Of a stretch of 38,175 nucleotides of DNA, positions 1 to 8,564 are shown one piece after another; the first letter of the stretch is position 1; each line of letters starts with the position of its first letter. Under the pieces are notes generated by a model. It was not told the DNA's origin. It made no database searches and was given only the letters and a program-made list of their open reading frames with translations. The translations under genes and the position numbers were made by a program. This DNA comes from Akkermansia sp. (GTDB lineage Bacteria; Verrucomicrobiota; Verrucomicrobiia; Verrucomicrobiales; Akkermansiaceae), in the NCBI GenBank assembly GCA_030531305.1, contig JAUNNT010000017.1:1-38175 (forward strand). The letters run 5' to 3'.

Positions 1-1
1 C

Positions 2-526
2 GGCATCGCGCTGTGCATCATCAGCTCCGCCGCCGTGCAGGCCCTCTCCGTGAGCACCATGTTCTCGCGCGACATCATCGGCGACCTAGTGGGCGTGAAA
101 TCGGACCGCGCCATCATGCTCACCAACCGCATCGGCATGGTGGTGGTGGCCATCCTGGTGGCAACGTTCTGCCTGGTGAACTGGCAGGGCTCCAGCCTGT
201 GGCTCAACTATTTGTCCATGGCGCTTCGCGGCGGCGGCGTGGTGTTCCCGCTCACGCTGGCCATCTTCCTGAAACGCAAGACCCTGCGCCGCTTCATCCC
301 CGCCCGCTGGGTGGTGGCCTCCATGGTCATCGCCACGCTGGGCGCGCTCGCCGTCCTGCCCGTGCCGCAGGATGCCGCACTTGTGGAATGGCTGGCGGAT
401 GCCTCCGGCATCACCGCCAAGGACATTCACGACATGCTGCCCGTGGTGGCCGGCATGGTGCTCAGCGCCCTGGTCCTGCTCATCGGCCTCATCGCGACCG
501 CCATCGGCAATCGTCGCAAGTCCTGA
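2..526 (+). CDS. Sodium:solute symporter (SSS family), C-terminal part
   Basis: The frame is open from the window edge and ends in TGA at 524-526, so only the last 174 residues are present. The visible part is strongly hydrophobic, with about four membrane segments. The opening stretch (ISSAAVQALSVSTMFSRDII) matches the region of SSS transporters where a helix rich in Ser and Ala is followed by a (S/T)-x-x-x-RD-(I/L) motif. It ends in a short basic tail (NRRKS), as expected on the cytoplasmic side. The substrate cannot be read from this fragment; in this family it may be a sugar, sialic acid, amino acid or another solute carried with Na+. The next gene, a secreted sulfatase, has its own promoter, so co-transcription is not implied. 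Family call fairly sure, substrate unknown. Confidence 0.75.
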   Translation, partial: GIALCIISSAAVQALSVSTMFSRDIIGDLVGVKSDRAIMLTNRIGMVVVAILVATFCLVNWQGSSLWLNYLSMALRGGGVVFPLTLAIFLKRKTLRRFIPARWVVASMVIATLGALAVLPVPQDAALVEWLADASGITAKDIHDMLPVVAGMVLSALVLLIGLIATAIGNRRKS

Positions 527-565
527 CACGTACCGCGCCGCGCCCCGCAGCCACGCCTTTTTGCT

Positions 566-594
566 TTGACTTGGCGGGGTGGTTGTGGTAGGGT
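566..594 (+). promoter_or_regulatory. Promoter of the sulfatase gene
   Basis: TTGACT at 566-571, a 17-bp spacer and TAGGGT at 589-594. The -10 hexamer ends 9 nt before the ATG at 604, so transcription should start within a few bases of the start codon. There is no room for a Shine-Dalgarno sequence. Confidence 0.65.
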
Positions 595-603
595 GTTGGG
601 GCT

Positions 604-2391
604 ATGAGATTACGCTCCGCTATTGCCGGAATTGCATCTGCGCTGGTGCTGGGGAACGCCCTGGCGCAGCAGCAGGAGACACGGCCCAACCTCCTTTTCA
701 TCATCACGGACGACCACGCCGTGCAGGCGCTTGGCAGCTGCGACAAGGACAGCCCGGTGCCGCTGCCGGGATTCCGGCGGTTGGCGAACGAGGGCATGGT
801 GTTCGACCGCGCGTACTGCGCCAACTCCCTGTGCGGGCCGTCGCGCGCGTGCATGATCACGGGCCGCCACTCCCACAACAACGGATTCCTCTTCAACGAG
901 GGCGATTCCCGATTCAACCCCAACCAGCCCACCTACCCGCAGATGCTGCAGGCCGCCGGATACCAGACCGGAGTCATCGGCAAGTGGCACCTGGTGTCAG
1001 ACCCGCAGGGCTTCACCTCCTGGCAGGTGTTCCCGGCGCAGGGCGACTACTGGAACCCGCTGATGGTGCAGCCCGGCCCCAACGGCAGGAGCGTCCACCA
1101 CCGCATCCGCGGCTACGTGACGGATGTCATCACGGACATGGCCATCGACTGGATGGAGAACCGCGACAAGAGCAAGCCGTTCGCGCTCATCGTGGGGCAC
1201 AAGGCTCCGCACCGCAACTGGATTGTGGCGCCGCGCCATCTGGAGCTCATCAAGAAGTACGTGGCCAAGCTGACGCCGCCCGCCAACCTGCACGACGACT
1301 GGAAGGACCGCCCGGACTTCCTCTCCCTGAGCCGCCAGACCGTGGGCTGGGACATGTGCAACTGGAACGACAACCACCTGGTGAAGGATGAAATCCCGTT
1401 CGAGGTGATGAAGGAAATCGTTCCCAACGGAATGCTCAAGAAGATGATCGACGACGGCCGCTTCAAGGGCAAGGTGCCCGCCGGCTTCGACATCTCCAAG
1501 CACAAGCCCAAGTTCGCTCCCAAGACCAACTACGATTGGAGCACCGACGGCATGGAGCCCGGACTCCGCGAGCTCTACCGCAACTTCTACGCCACTCGCA
1601 CCCGCGAATTCGTACAGAACTTCAAGAAGGGCAAGTACAAGACCCAGGAGGACATGACCGAGCAGCGCTGGCGCTGGTACATGGAGGACTACCTGGGCGT
1701 CATCCTGGCGGTGGACGAATCGGTGTCCAACCTGCTGGACTACCTGGACAAGCACGGGCTTTCCGAGAACACGCTGGTGATCTACGTGGGCGACCAGGGA
1801 TTCTACACGGGCGAGCACGGGCTGTACGACAAGCGCTGGATTTTCGAAGAAACGTTCCGCATGCCGCTGGTGATGCGCTGGAAGGGGCACATCCCCGCCG
1901 GCAAGCGCTCCCAGGCCATGGTGCAGGAAATCGACTACGCGCCCACCATCCTGGAGCTGGCGGGGGCGGACACGCCTGAGAACATGAAGACCTTCGACGG
2001 TGTTTCACTCACCCCGCTGCTGAAGGACGGCAGCGCGCCGGAGTTCGAGGACCGCCCGCTCTACTACGCCTTCTACGAGCAGCCCGGCGAGCACAACGCA
2101 CCCCGCCACGACGGCATCCGCACCAAGCGCTACACCCTCGCCCACATCTGGACCCCCACCCCGCAGGAGCAGCAGAGCGGCCAGCGCAAGCCCTCCAACG
2201 AGTGGATGCTCTTCGACAACGAGAAGGACCCCGCCCAGATGCACAACGTCTCCCAGAAGCCGGAGTACGCCAAGACCATGCAGGAGCTCAAGCGCATCTA
2301 CGAGGAGCAGCGCGCCAAGTACCGCGTGCCGCAGGATTCCCCCGGCAGCACCAACCCCCGCCCCAAGTTCGAGCCCTCCTGGAACAAGTGA
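604..2391 (+). CDS. Secreted Cys-type sulfatase
   Basis: This 595-residue protein has a signal peptide (about residues 1-21, cleaved near ALA-QQQ) and a sulfatase fold. The signature CGPSRACMITGRH starts at C77, the cysteine converted to formylglycine in active sulfatases. D36 and D37 (ITDDH) and the later GDQGFYTGEHGLYDKRW stretch supply the expected metal and sulfate ligands. That later motif is typical of exo-acting sulfatases related to N-acetylglucosamine-6-sulfatases and iduronate sulfatases, so host glycan or mucin desulfation is plausible, but the exact substrate is inference. The start was chosen because it gives a clean signal peptide and sits just below a promoter. The gene is followed after 11 nt by the SAHH-like gene, so the two are probably co-transcribed. 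A maturase (anSME or FGE) is needed in trans and is not in this window. Confidence 0.92.
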   Translation: MRLRSAIAGIASALVLGNALAQQQETRPNLLFIITDDHAVQALGSCDKDSPVPLPGFRRLANEGMVFDRAYCANSLCGPSRACMITGRHSHNNGFLFNEGDSRFNPNQPTYPQMLQAAGYQTGVIGKWHLVSDPQGFTSWQVFPAQGDYWNPLMVQPGPNGRSVHHRIRGYVTDVITDMAIDWMENRDKSKPFALIVGHKAPHRNWIVAPRHLELIKKYVAKLTPPANLHDDWKDRPDFLSLSRQTVGWDMCNWNDNHLVKDEIPFEVMKEIVPNGMLKKMIDDGRFKGKVPAGFDISKHKPKFAPKTNYDWSTDGMEPGLRELYRNFYATRTREFVQNFKKGKYKTQEDMTEQRWRWYMEDYLGVILAVDESVSNLLDYLDKHGLSENTLVIYVGDQGFYTGEHGLYDKRWIFEETFRMPLVMRWKGHIPAGKRSQAMVQEIDYAPTILELAGADTPENMKTFDGVSLTPLLKDGSAPEFEDRPLYYAFYEQPGEHNAPRHDGIRTKRYTLAHIWTPTPQEQQSGQRKPSNEWMLFDNEKDPAQMHNVSQKPEYAKTMQELKRIYEEQRAKYRVPQDSPGSTNPRPKFEPSWNK

Positions 2392-2402
2392 AACACACCG
2401 CC

Positions 2403-3470
2403 ATGAGCCGGAAATTGGAAGCATTGCGAGAATACCTGGAACAACACTACAAGGCGGAGGAATGGCCCACCCTGCTGGCGCAGGCGGAGGAATGGTCCGC
2501 CGCCAAGCCGCTGGAGGGCCTGCGCATCCTGGATGCCACACCGCTCTTCCGCAACACGCTCGCCAAGCACTACGCCCTGATGGCGGGCGGCGCTCGGGTT
2601 TACGTGCCGCAGCACTCCACCATGCCCACCGACCCCGCCGTCTTCGCCAAGCTGGATGAGTTCGGCATCGGCGTGGCGCACAAGGGGGACAACTTCTTCG
2701 ACATCGTGCTGGACTGCTCCGGGCAGTTCAGCCGCCTGAAGCCCAAGCTGGGGTATGCTGAGCTCACGCGCTCCGGCGTGAAGCGCTATGAGCACGCGCC
2801 CGCACGCCCCGTCTTCGTGGCGGATTCCGGCCGCATCAAGCGCATCGAAACCGCGCTCGGCACCGGCGAAAGCCTTTTCCGCGCGCTCCAGCAGCTCGGC
2901 CACGGCGACTTCAAGGGCCGCCGCATCCTCGTGGTCGGCTACGGCAAGGTCGGCCGCGGCATCGTCCTCTACGCCACCAAGCACGGCATGAAGGTCACCG
3001 TTTCCGATGTGGCGGACGTGAGCCACGAGCTGCCGGACGGCGTGGCGTTCGTGGACGCGAACGACACGGAGGGCTTCAACGCAGCGGCATCGCGCGCGTG
3101 GTGCCTGGTGACGGCCACGGGCGTGGCGGGCGCACTGCGGCGGCGCCTGCAGGCCACCACGCTGGCAACGTCCTCCGTGATGCTGGCCAACATGGGCGTG
3201 GAGGACGAGTTCGGCGCGGAGATCCCGGAGGCGCGCGTGCTCAACAAGAAGCGCCCGCTGAATTTCATTCTGGAGGAACCCACCTCCATGCGCTACATCG
3301 AAACCACCATGGCGCTGCACAACGCGTGCGCGCTGGAACTGCTGACGCCGGACCTGCCGCACAGGTGCATGAACCCGCCGCAGGACGTGGAGGACAAGCT
3401 GCTGCAGATTGCGGAAACGCGCGGGGTCATCGGCGCGGATATCCGCACGCTGCTCACGGAATACAAGTAG
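2403..3470 (+). CDS. S-adenosylhomocysteine hydrolase-like NAD-binding protein
   Basis: The 355-residue protein contains a Rossmann NAD-binding segment near its centre (KGRRILVVGYGKVGRGI, glycines at 179-184) arranged as in adenosylhomocysteinases, and a C-terminal part (MRYIETTMALHNACALELL) that also recalls that family. True adenosylhomocysteinases are about 430-470 residues, so this is a short relative. The N-terminal substrate half is reduced, and I cannot identify all catalytic residues. It could be a SAH hydrolase paralog or an NAD-dependent enzyme with another substrate. The ATG at 2403 was chosen because it follows the sulfatase stop after 11 nt; an upstream in-frame extension would overlap the sulfatase. 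It is followed after 7 nt by a membrane protein gene. A deaminase of the MTA/SAH family lies at 6540. Confidence 0.6.
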   Translation: MSRKLEALREYLEQHYKAEEWPTLLAQAEEWSAAKPLEGLRILDATPLFRNTLAKHYALMAGGARVYVPQHSTMPTDPAVFAKLDEFGIGVAHKGDNFFDIVLDCSGQFSRLKPKLGYAELTRSGVKRYEHAPARPVFVADSGRIKRIETALGTGESLFRALQQLGHGDFKGRRILVVGYGKVGRGIVLYATKHGMKVTVSDVADVSHELPDGVAFVDANDTEGFNAAASRAWCLVTATGVAGALRRRLQATTLATSSVMLANMGVEDEFGAEIPEARVLNKKRPLNFILEEPTSMRYIETTMALHNACALELLTPDLPHRCMNPPQDVEDKLLQIAETRGVIGADIRTLLTEYK

Positions 3471-3477
3471 GCGAACG

Positions 3478-4617
3478 ATGGAGGGCAAGGCCACACTCGC
3501 GCTGCGCATCCTGCTCTCCCTGCTGGGGGCGGCGGCGCTGCTGTACGTGTTCTCCTACCCGGATTCCATCATCCCGCGCAGCCTGCTGGAGGAGGAGCTG
3601 GAGGACGAGCGCTTCACCCGCTACGCGCTCAAGCCCCTCATGTTCCTCGTCCCCCTGCTCTTCATGGAGATGGTGAGCCTGTGCGGCAGCCGCCGCAACC
3701 TGGTGTGGTTCAGCGGGCTCATCGGCGTGCTGCTGGCCGCGGTGGCGGCCTGGCCCGTGCTCACCGCCCGCATGCCGGAGCTGGTGCACCCCACCTTCCG
3801 GTTCGAGGACGGCAAGCTCGCCCACGGCATGCTCTGCTACGCCGCGGTGGTGGCCTGCAGCCTCCTGGTGCGCGTCACCCTGCTCTCCTACCTCTTCAAG
3901 TACTACCGCTCGCCGGACGACGAGGCATCATACGGCGACGTGGACGCCGCCGAGCTGGACCCCGAGCACGCGCTCACCGTGCGCGAGATTGCCGCCAAGC
4001 CCGCCAAGGCCAAGCCCCGCTTCCTCTTCCTGGAAATCGACGTGGAGCGCATCCGCAGCTTCCACGAGCTGATGGCCAACCTGCTGGGACGCCGCCGCCG
4101 CACGCGCCGCGCCATCATTGCCGGGCTCGCCCTGCTGGCGGCCTGGGTGGTGTTCTTCCCCCAGCCCACCCCCAAGCAGGCCCTCCTGCGCGATTTGGAC
4201 GCCATGTACGCCACCCGCGGCACAGCATCCAACGGCATGCAGCTCGCCACCACACGCGCCGTGCACGCCGCCTACCGCGTGATGGAGTACATCTCCGCGC
4301 ACGAATCCTTTGCCGGGTTCACGCGCGAGAAGGCGGAGAAGTGGCTGCACCTGGACCGCGTGCAGGAAGCTTACCGCCGCCAGCTGCGCGACGAGCGCGA
4401 CCTCACCCTGCCCTCCGTGGACGACACCTTCTTGAGCCGCACGCGCTTCCTCACCGTCACGGACGGCACGCGCTGGGCCGTGCTCTTCATCCGCACCAAC
4501 GAAGCGGGCGACATCATCAACATCGCCGAGGTGCAGGATGCGGGTTGGAACGCCATTGCGGACGAGCTGCGGCGCCAGTATGGCGAAGATTGGCGGGGCG
4601 CGTATTTCCGCGATTGA
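3478..4617 (+). CDS. Membrane protein of unknown function
   Basis: I do not recognise this 379-residue protein. It has about four hydrophobic segments in its first 140 residues (roughly 7-25, 46-65, 72-92 and 115-138), a charged linker, one more segment near 205-225 after an arginine-rich patch (GRRRRTRRA), and a soluble C-terminal domain of about 150 residues. The soluble part includes RDLDAMYATRGTASNGMQLATT and ends in a compact, mixed-charge fold that would lie on one side of the membrane. The start at 3478 is 7 nt after the preceding stop, so it is likely the third gene of an operon with the sulfatase. No catalytic motif is visible. Confidence 0.8.
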   Translation: MEGKATLALRILLSLLGAAALLYVFSYPDSIIPRSLLEEELEDERFTRYALKPLMFLVPLLFMEMVSLCGSRRNLVWFSGLIGVLLAAVAAWPVLTARMPELVHPTFRFEDGKLAHGMLCYAAVVACSLLVRVTLLSYLFKYYRSPDDEASYGDVDAAELDPEHALTVREIAAKPAKAKPRFLFLEIDVERIRSFHELMANLLGRRRRTRRAIIAGLALLAAWVVFFPQPTPKQALLRDLDAMYATRGTASNGMQLATTRAVHAAYRVMEYISAHESFAGFTREKAEKWLHLDRVQEAYRRQLRDERDLTLPSVDDTFLSRTRFLTVTDGTRWAVLFIRTNEAGDIINIAEVQDAGWNAIADELRRQYGEDWRGAYFRD

Positions 4618-4671
4618 TGCGGCTTCCCGCCCTTTCCGCCGCAAAAATTTGAACTTTTTCACAAATTTGGC

Positions 4672-4700
4672 TTGCCAAGCGCGCGTTTGTCGGGTAGACT
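4672..4700 (+). promoter_or_regulatory. Promoter of rplS
   Basis: TTGCCA at 4672-4677, 17-bp spacer, TAGACT at 4695-4700. Just upstream, 4645-4668 is AT-rich and contains the inverted pair AAATTTG and CAAATTT, which may act as an UP-like element. The -10 ends 63 nt before the rplS ATG, so this gene has a real leader, unlike many others here. Confidence 0.7.
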
Positions 4701-4763
4701 TCCGCACCCGCAGGGCCGAATGGCCCACGAAGCATTTACACCAAAGAAAAGGAGAGACACAAG

Positions 4764-5108
4764 ATGAACATTCTCGACACTATCGGCAAAGAGCAGATGA
4801 AGGAGAAGGTTGCACCCTTCAACGTGGGCGACACCGTCAAGGTCCACTGCCGCGTGATTGAAGGCGGCAAGGAGCGCGTCCAGATTTTCCAGGGCATCGT
4901 CATTGGAAAGCGCGGCGCCGGCGTCAACCAGGCCTTCACCGTCCGCAAGATTTCCTACGGCGAGGGCGTGGAGCGTTCTTTCCCCGTCCATTCCCCCAAG
5001 ATCGCCAAGGTCGAGGTTGTCACCCGCGGCAAGGTCCGCCGTGCCAAGCTCAACTACCTCCGCGACCGCGTCGGCAAGGAAGCCGTCACCGTCAAGGCCG
5101 CCCGCTAA
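4764..5108 (+). CDS. rplS: 50S ribosomal protein L19
   Basis: The 114-residue sequence is a full-length bacterial L19. It shows the N-terminal [16 protein letters not shown], the core [22 protein letters not shown], and the C-terminal [22 protein letters not shown], all hallmarks of the family. L19 sits at the interface of the two ribosomal subunits. The start is supported by a good Shine-Dalgarno (AAAGGAGA) about 10 nt upstream, which is notable because most neighbours lack one. In many bacteria rplS lies with rpsP, rimM and trmD; here it stands alone, with its own promoter and a strong terminator. Confidence 0.98.
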   Translation: MNILDTIGKEQMKEKVAPFNVGDTVKVHCRVIEGGKERVQIFQGIVIGKRGAGVNQAFTVRKISYGEGVERSFPVHSPKIAKVEVVTRGKVRRAKLNYLRDRVGKEAVTVKAAR

Positions 5109-5134
5109 GGCAACCGCATCATTCCCTTTCAAAG

Positions 5135-5163
5135 GGCGCTCCCGTGGCGGGAGCGCCTTTTTT
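5135..5163 (+). terminator. Rho-independent terminator after rplS
   Basis: GGCGCTCCC (5135-5143), a 5-nt loop and GGGAGCGCC (5149-5157) form a perfect 9-bp stem followed by six T. It lies between rplS and the convergent acetyltransferase gene. Confidence 0.92.
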
Positions 5164-5182
5164 GCATTCCCCGGCGCATACC

Positions 5183-5794
5183 TCAGAAGATTTGGGTGGA
5201 GAGGCGGTGTTTTTCCTTGGGCGGGAACAGGCGGTCGTAGGCATCCACATCCGCCTCGTCCACCAGGTAGGGGGCGGGCGTGGCGTATTCTCCCGTGATG
5301 CCGTTGAGGTAGCCGGGTATCAGCTCCCTGCAAAGGAAGAAGGAGCTGTCCGCCCCTTCCGGCAGCCCGTGGTAGCGCAGCCCGAAGGAGGAGGCGCAGG
5401 TGAAGCCGCTCTTGCCGTAGAAGGCGATATTCCCCTCAAAGCAGAGGGCGCCGCAGCCCATGGCCGCTGCACGCCTCATGCCTTCCTCCAGCAGCATTTT
5501 GCCGTACCCCTTGCGCTTGTATGCAGGGGCAATGCAGATGGGACCCACGGTCATGATGGGGATGCGGCGCCCGTCGTCTGCGGCCAGGGTTGTTCTCACA
5601 AAGGCAATCTGGCCAATGAGCACGCCGTCCTCCTCCGCCACGAGGGCCAGTTCCGGCACATAGTCGGGGTGTCCGCGCAGGACGTGCAGCAAGTAGTGTT
5701 CCCAACAGCCGGGGCGGTACACATCCCAAAAGCTCTCGCGCACGAGTTCCTCCACCCGCCTGTGTTCATCGTTCCGTTCTGTTCGTATCACCAT
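5183..5794 (-). CDS. GNAT-family N-acetyltransferase
   Basis: The 203-residue protein has a GNAT fold. The central strand and acetyl-CoA pyrophosphate loop are seen in ICIAPAYKRKGYGKMLLEEGMRRA (R94-x-x-x-G98 region), and the conserved tyrosine region in NIAFYGKSGF (about 122-131). The C-terminal 60 residues (LIPGYLNGITGEYATPAPYLVDEADVDAYDRLFPPKEK) match the extended tail of the YhbS-like predicted acetyltransferases. The acceptor substrate is unknown. I chose the ATG at 5794 because a promoter lies immediately upstream of it; longer upstream readings in this frame are antisense to the next gene. The gene is convergent with rplS. Confidence 0.85.
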   Translation of the reverse strand: MVIRTERNDEHRRVEELVRESFWDVYRPGCWEHYLLHVLRGHPDYVPELALVAEEDGVLIGQIAFVRTTLAADDGRRIPIMTVGPICIAPAYKRKGYGKMLLEEGMRRAAAMGCGALCFEGNIAFYGKSGFTCASSFGLRYHGLPEGADSSFFLCRELIPGYLNGITGEYATPAPYLVDEADVDAYDRLFPPKEKHRLSTQIF

Positions 5795-5803
5795 ATTCCC
5801 TGC

Positions 5804-5832
5804 AGTGTACCACCGCCCCCTGCACGCCACAA
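5804..5832 (-). promoter_or_regulatory. Promoter of the GNAT gene
   Basis: Read on the minus strand: TTGTGG at 5832-5827, 17-bp spacer, TACACT at 5809-5804. Nine nt separate the -10 from the ATG at 5794, another predicted near-leaderless start. Confidence 0.6.
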
Positions 5833-5909
5833 GGCTTTTCCATTTCAAAACACATGTGGGTTGACTGGCGCACAGCCGCCTTTTTGCTTCCCTTTGGCGC
5901 GGGGGCGTG

Positions 5910-5915
5910 TATAAT
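5910..5915 (+). promoter_or_regulatory. Probable -10 element before the 5927 gene
   Basis: A perfect TATAAT lies 11 nt before the ATG at 5927. The hexamer 17 bp upstream (CTTCCC, 5887-5892) is a poor -35, so only the -10 is claimed. Confidence 0.5.
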
Positions 5916-5926
5916 ACGCGCAGCGC

Positions 5927-6520
5927 ATGTACGAAGAATCCATCCATATCTACGAGAAGCTGCCGCTGTGCGGAACAGGGGTGGTGATGGGCCTGGTGCT
6001 CATCCTGCTGCACGTGTACGGGCTGGTGCGGCCGGCTGCGGCGCTGCAGGCGCTTGGGCGCGCGCACACGGCGCACAAGGCTGGCGCGGTGCTGCTGGGG
6101 GTGGATTTCCTGTGGATAGCGGCGCTGCTGTTCAAGGCGGATTGGAACCCGCTGTGCATGCCGCTGTACGAGTTCGACAGCTTCCGCGGGTGGCTGCTCA
6201 TTCTGTGCCCGGTCATCTGGTTTGTGCTGTCCTCCATGGCTAAGGAACACCTGTTTGCGCGCGCGCTGGGGCTGTTCCTGCTGCTGGCGGCGCTGCTGCC
6301 GCTTTCCGCGGCGTTCCTGAAGGACCCCGTGACGCGGCTGCTGATTCCCATCTGGTGGTACCCGGTGCTGACGGTGGCGATGTTCTGGGTGGCCAAGCCG
6401 CACCTGTTCCGCGACTGGGCGGCGTGGCTGAAAGAACACCCCGCCGTGTTCAAGGGCATCGCGATCTTCGGCACGCTGTACGGCGCGGCCGTGCTGGCCT
6501 GCGCCATCCTCTATTGGTAA
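5927..6520 (+). CDS. Membrane protein of unknown function
   Basis: This 197-residue protein is largely hydrophobic, with about six membrane segments (near residues 15-35, 53-70, 83-103, 108-128, 136-155 and 174-195). I do not recognise a family. Charged loops such as WLKEHPAVFK suggest an ordinary inner-membrane protein, and no catalytic motif stands out. The start is set by the TATAAT at 5910. The next gene, the MTA/SAH deaminase-type amidohydrolase, begins 19 nt after its stop, so co-transcription is likely; whether this protein handles a related substrate is unknown. Confidence 0.8.
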   Translation: MYEESIHIYEKLPLCGTGVVMGLVLILLHVYGLVRPAAALQALGRAHTAHKAGAVLLGVDFLWIAALLFKADWNPLCMPLYEFDSFRGWLLILCPVIWFVLSSMAKEHLFARALGLFLLLAALLPLSAAFLKDPVTRLLIPIWWYPVLTVAMFWVAKPHLFRDWAAWLKEHPAVFKGIAIFGTLYGAAVLACAILYW

Positions 6521-6539
6521 ATCCCCTCTTTTCCCTACC

Positions 6540-7835
6540 ATGCACATTTACACCGCAGACTATGTAGTCACCCAGAACAACACCCGCGACATCATTGAAA
6601 AGGGCGCCGTGGGCATCGACGGCGCCACCATCACCTGCGTGGGACACGCCGACATGATGCGCGACATGTACCCGGACGCCGAGCTCACGGAGCTGGGGCG
6701 CGCGGTCATCATGCCGGGCCTGGTGAACGCGCACACGCACGTGCCGATGAGCCTGTACCGCGGGTTCTCGGACGACAAGGCGCTGATGGACTGGCTGATG
6801 CAGGACATCTTCCCGGCGGAGGCGAAGCTCACGGCGGAGATGGTGGAAACCGGCGCGCTGTTCAGCCTGGCGGAGATGGTGCGCACCGGAACCACCGCGT
6901 TCTTCGACATGTACATGCACTCGGACGCCGTGTTCCGCGCGGCGGACAGCATCGGCATCCGCGGTGTCATCGGCGAGAACATCACACGCTTCTTCCCCAA
7001 CCTGGCCTTTGCGGACATGGCCGCCTACCGCGAGATGATGGCCGCCCAGGCGGAGCGCTACCGCAACCACCCGCGCCTGCGCCAGGCCATCACCCCGCAC
7101 GCGCCGTACACCACCACGCCGGAGCTGCTGCGGGAATGCCGCGCCATCGCGGACGAGCACGGCGCCGTCTTCGCCATGCACCTGGCGGAAACGGAATCGG
7201 AGACGGAAACCTGCCTGAAGGAGCACGGCATGCGCCCCGTGCCGTATGCGGAGAGCCTGGGCCTGCTGCAGCCGGATTCCACCTTCCCGCACCTGGTGCA
7301 CGTGGATGAGCACGATATCGAGCTGCTGGCGGAAAACCGCTGCGCCGCCGTGCACAACCCCGCCTCCAACATGAAGCTCGCCAGCGGCGTGGCCCCCGTG
7401 GAGAAGATGATTCGCGGCGGCGTGGACGTGGCGCTCGGCACCGACGGCCCCGCCAGCAACAACGCCCAGAACATGTTCCGCGAGATGTACGTGGCAAGCC
7501 TCCTGCACAAGGTGGACCAACTCTCCCCCACCGCCTGCCCCGCCACCCTGGCGCTGGACATGGCCACCCGCGGCGGCTCCGCCGCCATGCACGATCCCCT
7601 CATCGGCGTGCTGGAACCCGGCATGCGCGCGGACTTCATCGCCTTGGACCTCACCACGCCCAACATGCAGCCCGTCTACCATATCACCTCCAACATCGTC
7701 TACGCCGCATCCGGCCTGGAGAACCGCCTCACCGTGGTGGACGGGCGCGAGCTCTACCGCGACGGCAAGTTCCTCACCTGCGACTACGACGCCCTCTGCC
7801 GCGAAATCAAGGAGCGCGCCGCCTTCTTTGCATGA
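6540..7835 (+). CDS. Amidohydrolase of the MTA/SAH deaminase family
   Basis: The 431-residue protein is a full-length amidohydrolase-superfamily deaminase. Metal ligands are visible as H65 and H67 (NAHTH), H214 (AMHLAE) with E217, and D302 (LGTDGPASNN). The stretches MPGLVNAHTHVPMSLYRGF and VVHNPASNMKLASG-like (residues 271-283) are characteristic of 5-methylthioadenosine/S-adenosylhomocysteine deaminases and their close relatives. The family reaction is deamination of the adenine part of MTA, SAH or adenosine to inosine analogues; related members act on other purines or triazines, so the substrate is a family-level guess. The stop codon overlaps the start of the exonuclease gene (ATGA), so translation is probably coupled. 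The SAHH-like gene at 2403 may act in the same salvage chemistry. Confidence 0.88.
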   Translation: MHIYTADYVVTQNNTRDIIEKGAVGIDGATITCVGHADMMRDMYPDAELTELGRAVIMPGLVNAHTHVPMSLYRGFSDDKALMDWLMQDIFPAEAKLTAEMVETGALFSLAEMVRTGTTAFFDMYMHSDAVFRAADSIGIRGVIGENITRFFPNLAFADMAAYREMMAAQAERYRNHPRLRQAITPHAPYTTTPELLRECRAIADEHGAVFAMHLAETESETETCLKEHGMRPVPYAESLGLLQPDSTFPHLVHVDEHDIELLAENRCAAVHNPASNMKLASGVAPVEKMIRGGVDVALGTDGPASNNAQNMFREMYVASLLHKVDQLSPTACPATLALDMATRGGSAAMHDPLIGVLEPGMRADFIALDLTTPNMQPVYHITSNIVYAASGLENRLTVVDGRELYRDGKFLTCDYDALCREIKERAAFFA

Positions 7836-8419
7836 GCACCCTCGGCCAGCTCGCCTACGCCGCCATCGACTTCGAGTCCGCCGGCGCCGCACCCGGCGAG
7901 ACCGACTGCCCCGTGCAGGTGGGCATCGTGCGCGTCAACTCCCTGAACGACCCGCAGCCGGAGTGCTACACCTCCTACATCGCGTGCGAGCACCCCGTGC
8001 GCTGGAGCGCATCGCGCCTGCACGGCATCACCGCCGCCACGCTGAAGGACGCGCCGCCGTTCTCCGCGCTCTGGCCGGAAATCAAGCGCCTGCTGGGCGG
8101 CTGCGTGGTGGTGGGCCACAACCCCGCCACGGAAATGCGCTTCCTGCGCGCCTTCCCCGGCCACGGGTTCGGCCCCTGGCTGGACACCCTCGCCCTCGCG
8201 CGCCAGGCCATGCCCACCCTGCAGGACCACTCGCTCTCCGTGGTGTGCGACGCCCTGTGCATCTCGGAACGCGTGTCCGCGCTCGTGCCGGGGCGGCAGT
8301 GGCACGATGCGCTCTTCGACGCCGCCGGCTCCCTGGAGGTGCTGCGCGCCATCGTGGGCGGCCTGCACATGGAGGACGCGGAATTGAGGAACATCCCCTT
8401 TGCCGTGCGGGAGGGGTGA
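7832..8419 (+). CDS. DEDDh-type 3'-5' exonuclease (DnaQ-like)
   Basis: The 195-residue protein matches the RNase T / DnaQ exonuclease fold. Motif Exo I is YAAIDFES (D13, E15), Exo II is VGHNPATEMRFL (H96-N97) and Exo III is WHDALFDA (H158, D163). In the usual Exo II the metal-binding Asp follows HN by three or four residues; here that place holds T100-E101, so Glu may substitute or activity may be altered. The SRLHGIT stretch is the typical substrate-recognition segment of this family. The gene overlaps the deaminase by 4 nt and is followed directly by a terminator that includes its stop codon. Confidence 0.82.
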   Translation: MSTLGQLAYAAIDFESAGAAPGETDCPVQVGIVRVNSLNDPQPECYTSYIACEHPVRWSASRLHGITAATLKDAPPFSALWPEIKRLLGGCVVVGHNPATEMRFLRAFPGHGFGPWLDTLALARQAMPTLQDHSLSVVCDALCISERVSALVPGRQWHDALFDAAGSLEVLRAIVGGLHMEDAELRNIPFAVREG

Positions 8420-8449
8420 TAGAAAGGCGGGCGTTCTGCACCCCTTTTT
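8413..8449 (+). terminator. Probable terminator overlapping the exonuclease stop
   Basis: GGGGTG (8413-8418) pairs with CACCCC (8439-8444), and an inner AGAA (8421-8424) pairs with TTCT (8434-8437). Five T follow. The stem includes the TGA stop of the exonuclease gene. Confidence 0.65.
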
Positions 8450-8453
8450 AAGC

Positions 8454-8508
8454 AATCTCCTTCGAATTTGGGAAGAAAATACGCCAAATCTCCCTCGAAT
8501 TTCGGGAA
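8454..8508 (+). repeat. Two direct repeats upstream of the ATPase promoter
   Basis: AATCTCCTTCGAATTTGGGAA (8454-8474 as read, 21 nt) recurs at 8487-8508 with one substitution and one inserted base, 33 bp apart. The second copy ends 6 bp before the -35 of the ATPase promoter, a position suited to a repeated operator. No regulator gene is adjacent. Confidence 0.6.
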
Positions 8509-8514
8509 TTGCTA

Positions 8515-8543
8515 TTGACAGACAGCGATTTATGGAGTAGTAT
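8515..8543 (+). promoter_or_regulatory. Promoter of the DUF4143 ATPase gene
   Basis: TTGACA at 8515-8520, 17-bp spacer, TAGTAT at 8538-8543. A Shine-Dalgarno (AAAGGAGA, 8553-8560) precedes the ATG at 8565, so this gene has a conventional short leader. Confidence 0.75.
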
Positions 8544-8564
8544 GGTTTTCCGAAAGGAGACACC

